Of a stretch of 64,000 nt of DNA, positions 63,256 to 64,000 are shown piece after piece. The position numbers were made by a program, and so were the translations under genes. The notes beneath the pieces were generated by a model, which saw nothing but the letters and a program-made list of their open reading frames with translations, had not been told where the DNA came from and did no database searches. Every line of letters starts with the position of its first letter. Positions within the stretch are counted from its first letter, which is position 1. Location of the stretch: contig NZ_JACHIO010000006.1 in NCBI RefSeq assembly GCF_014203225.1, positions 62,001-126,000 of the forward strand. Reading direction: 5' to 3'. This DNA is from Granulicella mallensis. Lineage in GTDB: Bacteria > Acidobacteriota > Terriglobia > Terriglobales > Acidobacteriaceae.

Positions 63256-64000
63256 CTAATCTCCAGCCTCCAGCTCCTGAACCCGTTTCCACTGCGCTTC
63301 CTCCACGACAACGCCAAGCCGCAAACTCTCTTCTCTGGTAGCCAGCGTGCCTTCCCCCGGATACCGCGCAGGCTTACCCAGCTCGATCGGCGTTGCGGCA
63401 TGCAAAGCCTCGATAGCTCCCTGCGCGATAGTGCTCAGCTCCTCCATCGAAGACATCAATTGTGGGGCAATGGCGAGGAAGACCTGAGACTGCCCCACCT
63501 CTTTGAGAGGATCGGTGTCGATCTGGTGGGCCGACCTGCCACCCGCCAGCATCGCCGCCAGAACATCCAGCACAAACGACAACCCCGACCCTTTCCAGAG
63601 ACCGATAGGCAGGGACCGCTGCGAGCGCTCGATCGCGGCAGGATCGCGGGTCAGCACCCCGTGTTCGTCGAAGCCACCGTCAAAGGGCAGTTGCGCGCCG
63701 CGTTCGCGATACGCAGCCAGCGTTCCGTAGGAATACTGTGACATCGCCATGTCGAGCACGATGGTGCCCGCCGGCGTACGCGGAACCGCCAGCACCAGGG
63801 GATTGTTGCCGAGCGCGGGCGTGGTCGCGCCCCACGGAGGCAGGTTCGGCAGCGTATTGGTCCAGCAGAGCGCCGCCAATCCGGCCTCGGCGGCCTGCCA
63901 GCCAAAGGCCCCTCCGCGCTGCCAATGCGTTGTATCGCCGAGCGCAACGGCCCCAAGGCCGTGCTCCGTGGCAAGCTCCATCGCGCGGGCCATGGCCGCG
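63256..64000 (-). CDS. Ldh/YlbC family oxidoreductase (partial)
   Basis: The frame is open through the right edge, so the N-terminus is missing. The visible 245+ residues read MARAMELATEHGLGAVALGDTTHWQRGG, split, then GNNPLVLAVPRTPAGTIVLDMAMSQYSYGTL and GLWKGSGLSFVLDVLAAMLAGG, the malate/L-lactate-dehydrogenase-2 family (as in YbiC, DlgD). It reduces 2-keto acids such as 2,3-diketogulonate with NAD(P)H; the substrate is not set by sequence. Confidence 0.87.
   Translation of the reverse strand, partial: AAMARAMELATEHGLGAVALGDTTHWQRGGAFGWQAAEAGLAALCWTNTLPNLPPWGATTPALGNNPLVLAVPRTPAGTIVLDMAMSQYSYGTLAAYRERGAQLPFDGGFDEHGVLTRDPAAIERSQRSLPIGLWKGSGLSFVLDVLAAMLAGGRSAHQIDTDPLKEVGQSQVFLAIAPQLMSSMEELSTIAQGAIEALHAATPIELGKPARYPGEGTLATREESLRLGVVVEEAQWKRVQELEAGD

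Overview
The window reads as chromosomal DNA of a Gram-negative, GC-rich soil bacterium, most likely Acidobacteriota (Terriglobales/Acidobacteriaceae-like). The reasons are the complete housekeeping proteins with a lipid A pathway (fabZ, lpxA, lpxI), an outer-membrane efflux system, many secreted Ala/Pro-rich hypothetical proteins, and intergenic gaps filled with long nested palindromes. The assignment is inference from protein style; no rRNA or tRNA gene is visible to anchor it.

Layout. 1-3.5 kb: partial four-helix-bundle (S23-type) gene overlapping pheS, then a HAD-UbiA fusion protein. 3.8-13.1 kb: four-gene RND efflux operon (adaptor, two permeases, outer-membrane factor) behind a perfect 18-bp palindrome. 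13.1-13.8 kb: ParD/ParE-type toxin-antitoxin pair. 14-21.5 kb: glycerophosphodiester phosphodiesterase, a repeat-containing secreted protein, fabD, an M16 protease and a YceH protein. 21.6-25.8 kb: mnmG with an in-frame repeat insertion, a TlpA-like thioredoxin and an SPFH protein. 26.2-27.6 kb: divergent tetR/carboxymuconolactone-decarboxylase-type pair with matching operators. 27.6-31.5 kb: small His-rich protein, a receiver-like protein with a long disordered region, a 1.7-kb gap without convincing genes, and a Skp/OmpH protein. 31.6-38.8 kb: Tat-exported asparaginase-type Ntn hydrolase, lepA, MltD-type transglycosylase, an acidic/lysine-rich histone-H1-like protein, and an exported peroxiredoxin.

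38.8-42.3 kb is a lipid A block transcribed leftwards: fabZ and lpxA, then two tandem toxin-antitoxin modules (one toxin truncated), then lpxI, which overlaps the last antitoxin by 4 bp. 42.4-47.9 kb: LolA-like protein, SDR, DoxX-like protein, a frameshifted MmcQ/YjbR gene, aldo/keto reductase, tyrS. 48.4-54.6 kb: YoaK-type membrane protein, CrtI-type oxidoreductase, DoxX-like membrane protein, MerR regulator coupled to murJ, and convergent iscX. 55-64 kb: radical SAM enzyme, DsbA-like protein, RmuC, small zinc-ribbon protein, acpP-fabF, two unrecognised conserved-looking proteins, a BON-domain lipoprotein and a partial Ldh-family dehydrogenase.

The main unexplained structure is the repeats. 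At least seven gaps hold 100-370-bp imperfect palindromes built from smaller hairpins. Two families occur twice (25913/29875 and 1527/44633). Several share a GGCTTCAGCC-like core. A related unit with an 8-bp tandem repeat sits inside the mnmG reading frame, and the same 8-bp repeat lies at the 5' end of the S23-type gene. I see no transposase, phage, CRISPR array or integrase. Gene starts were moved from the longest open frame where a Shine-Dalgarno site or signal peptide favoured an internal start.
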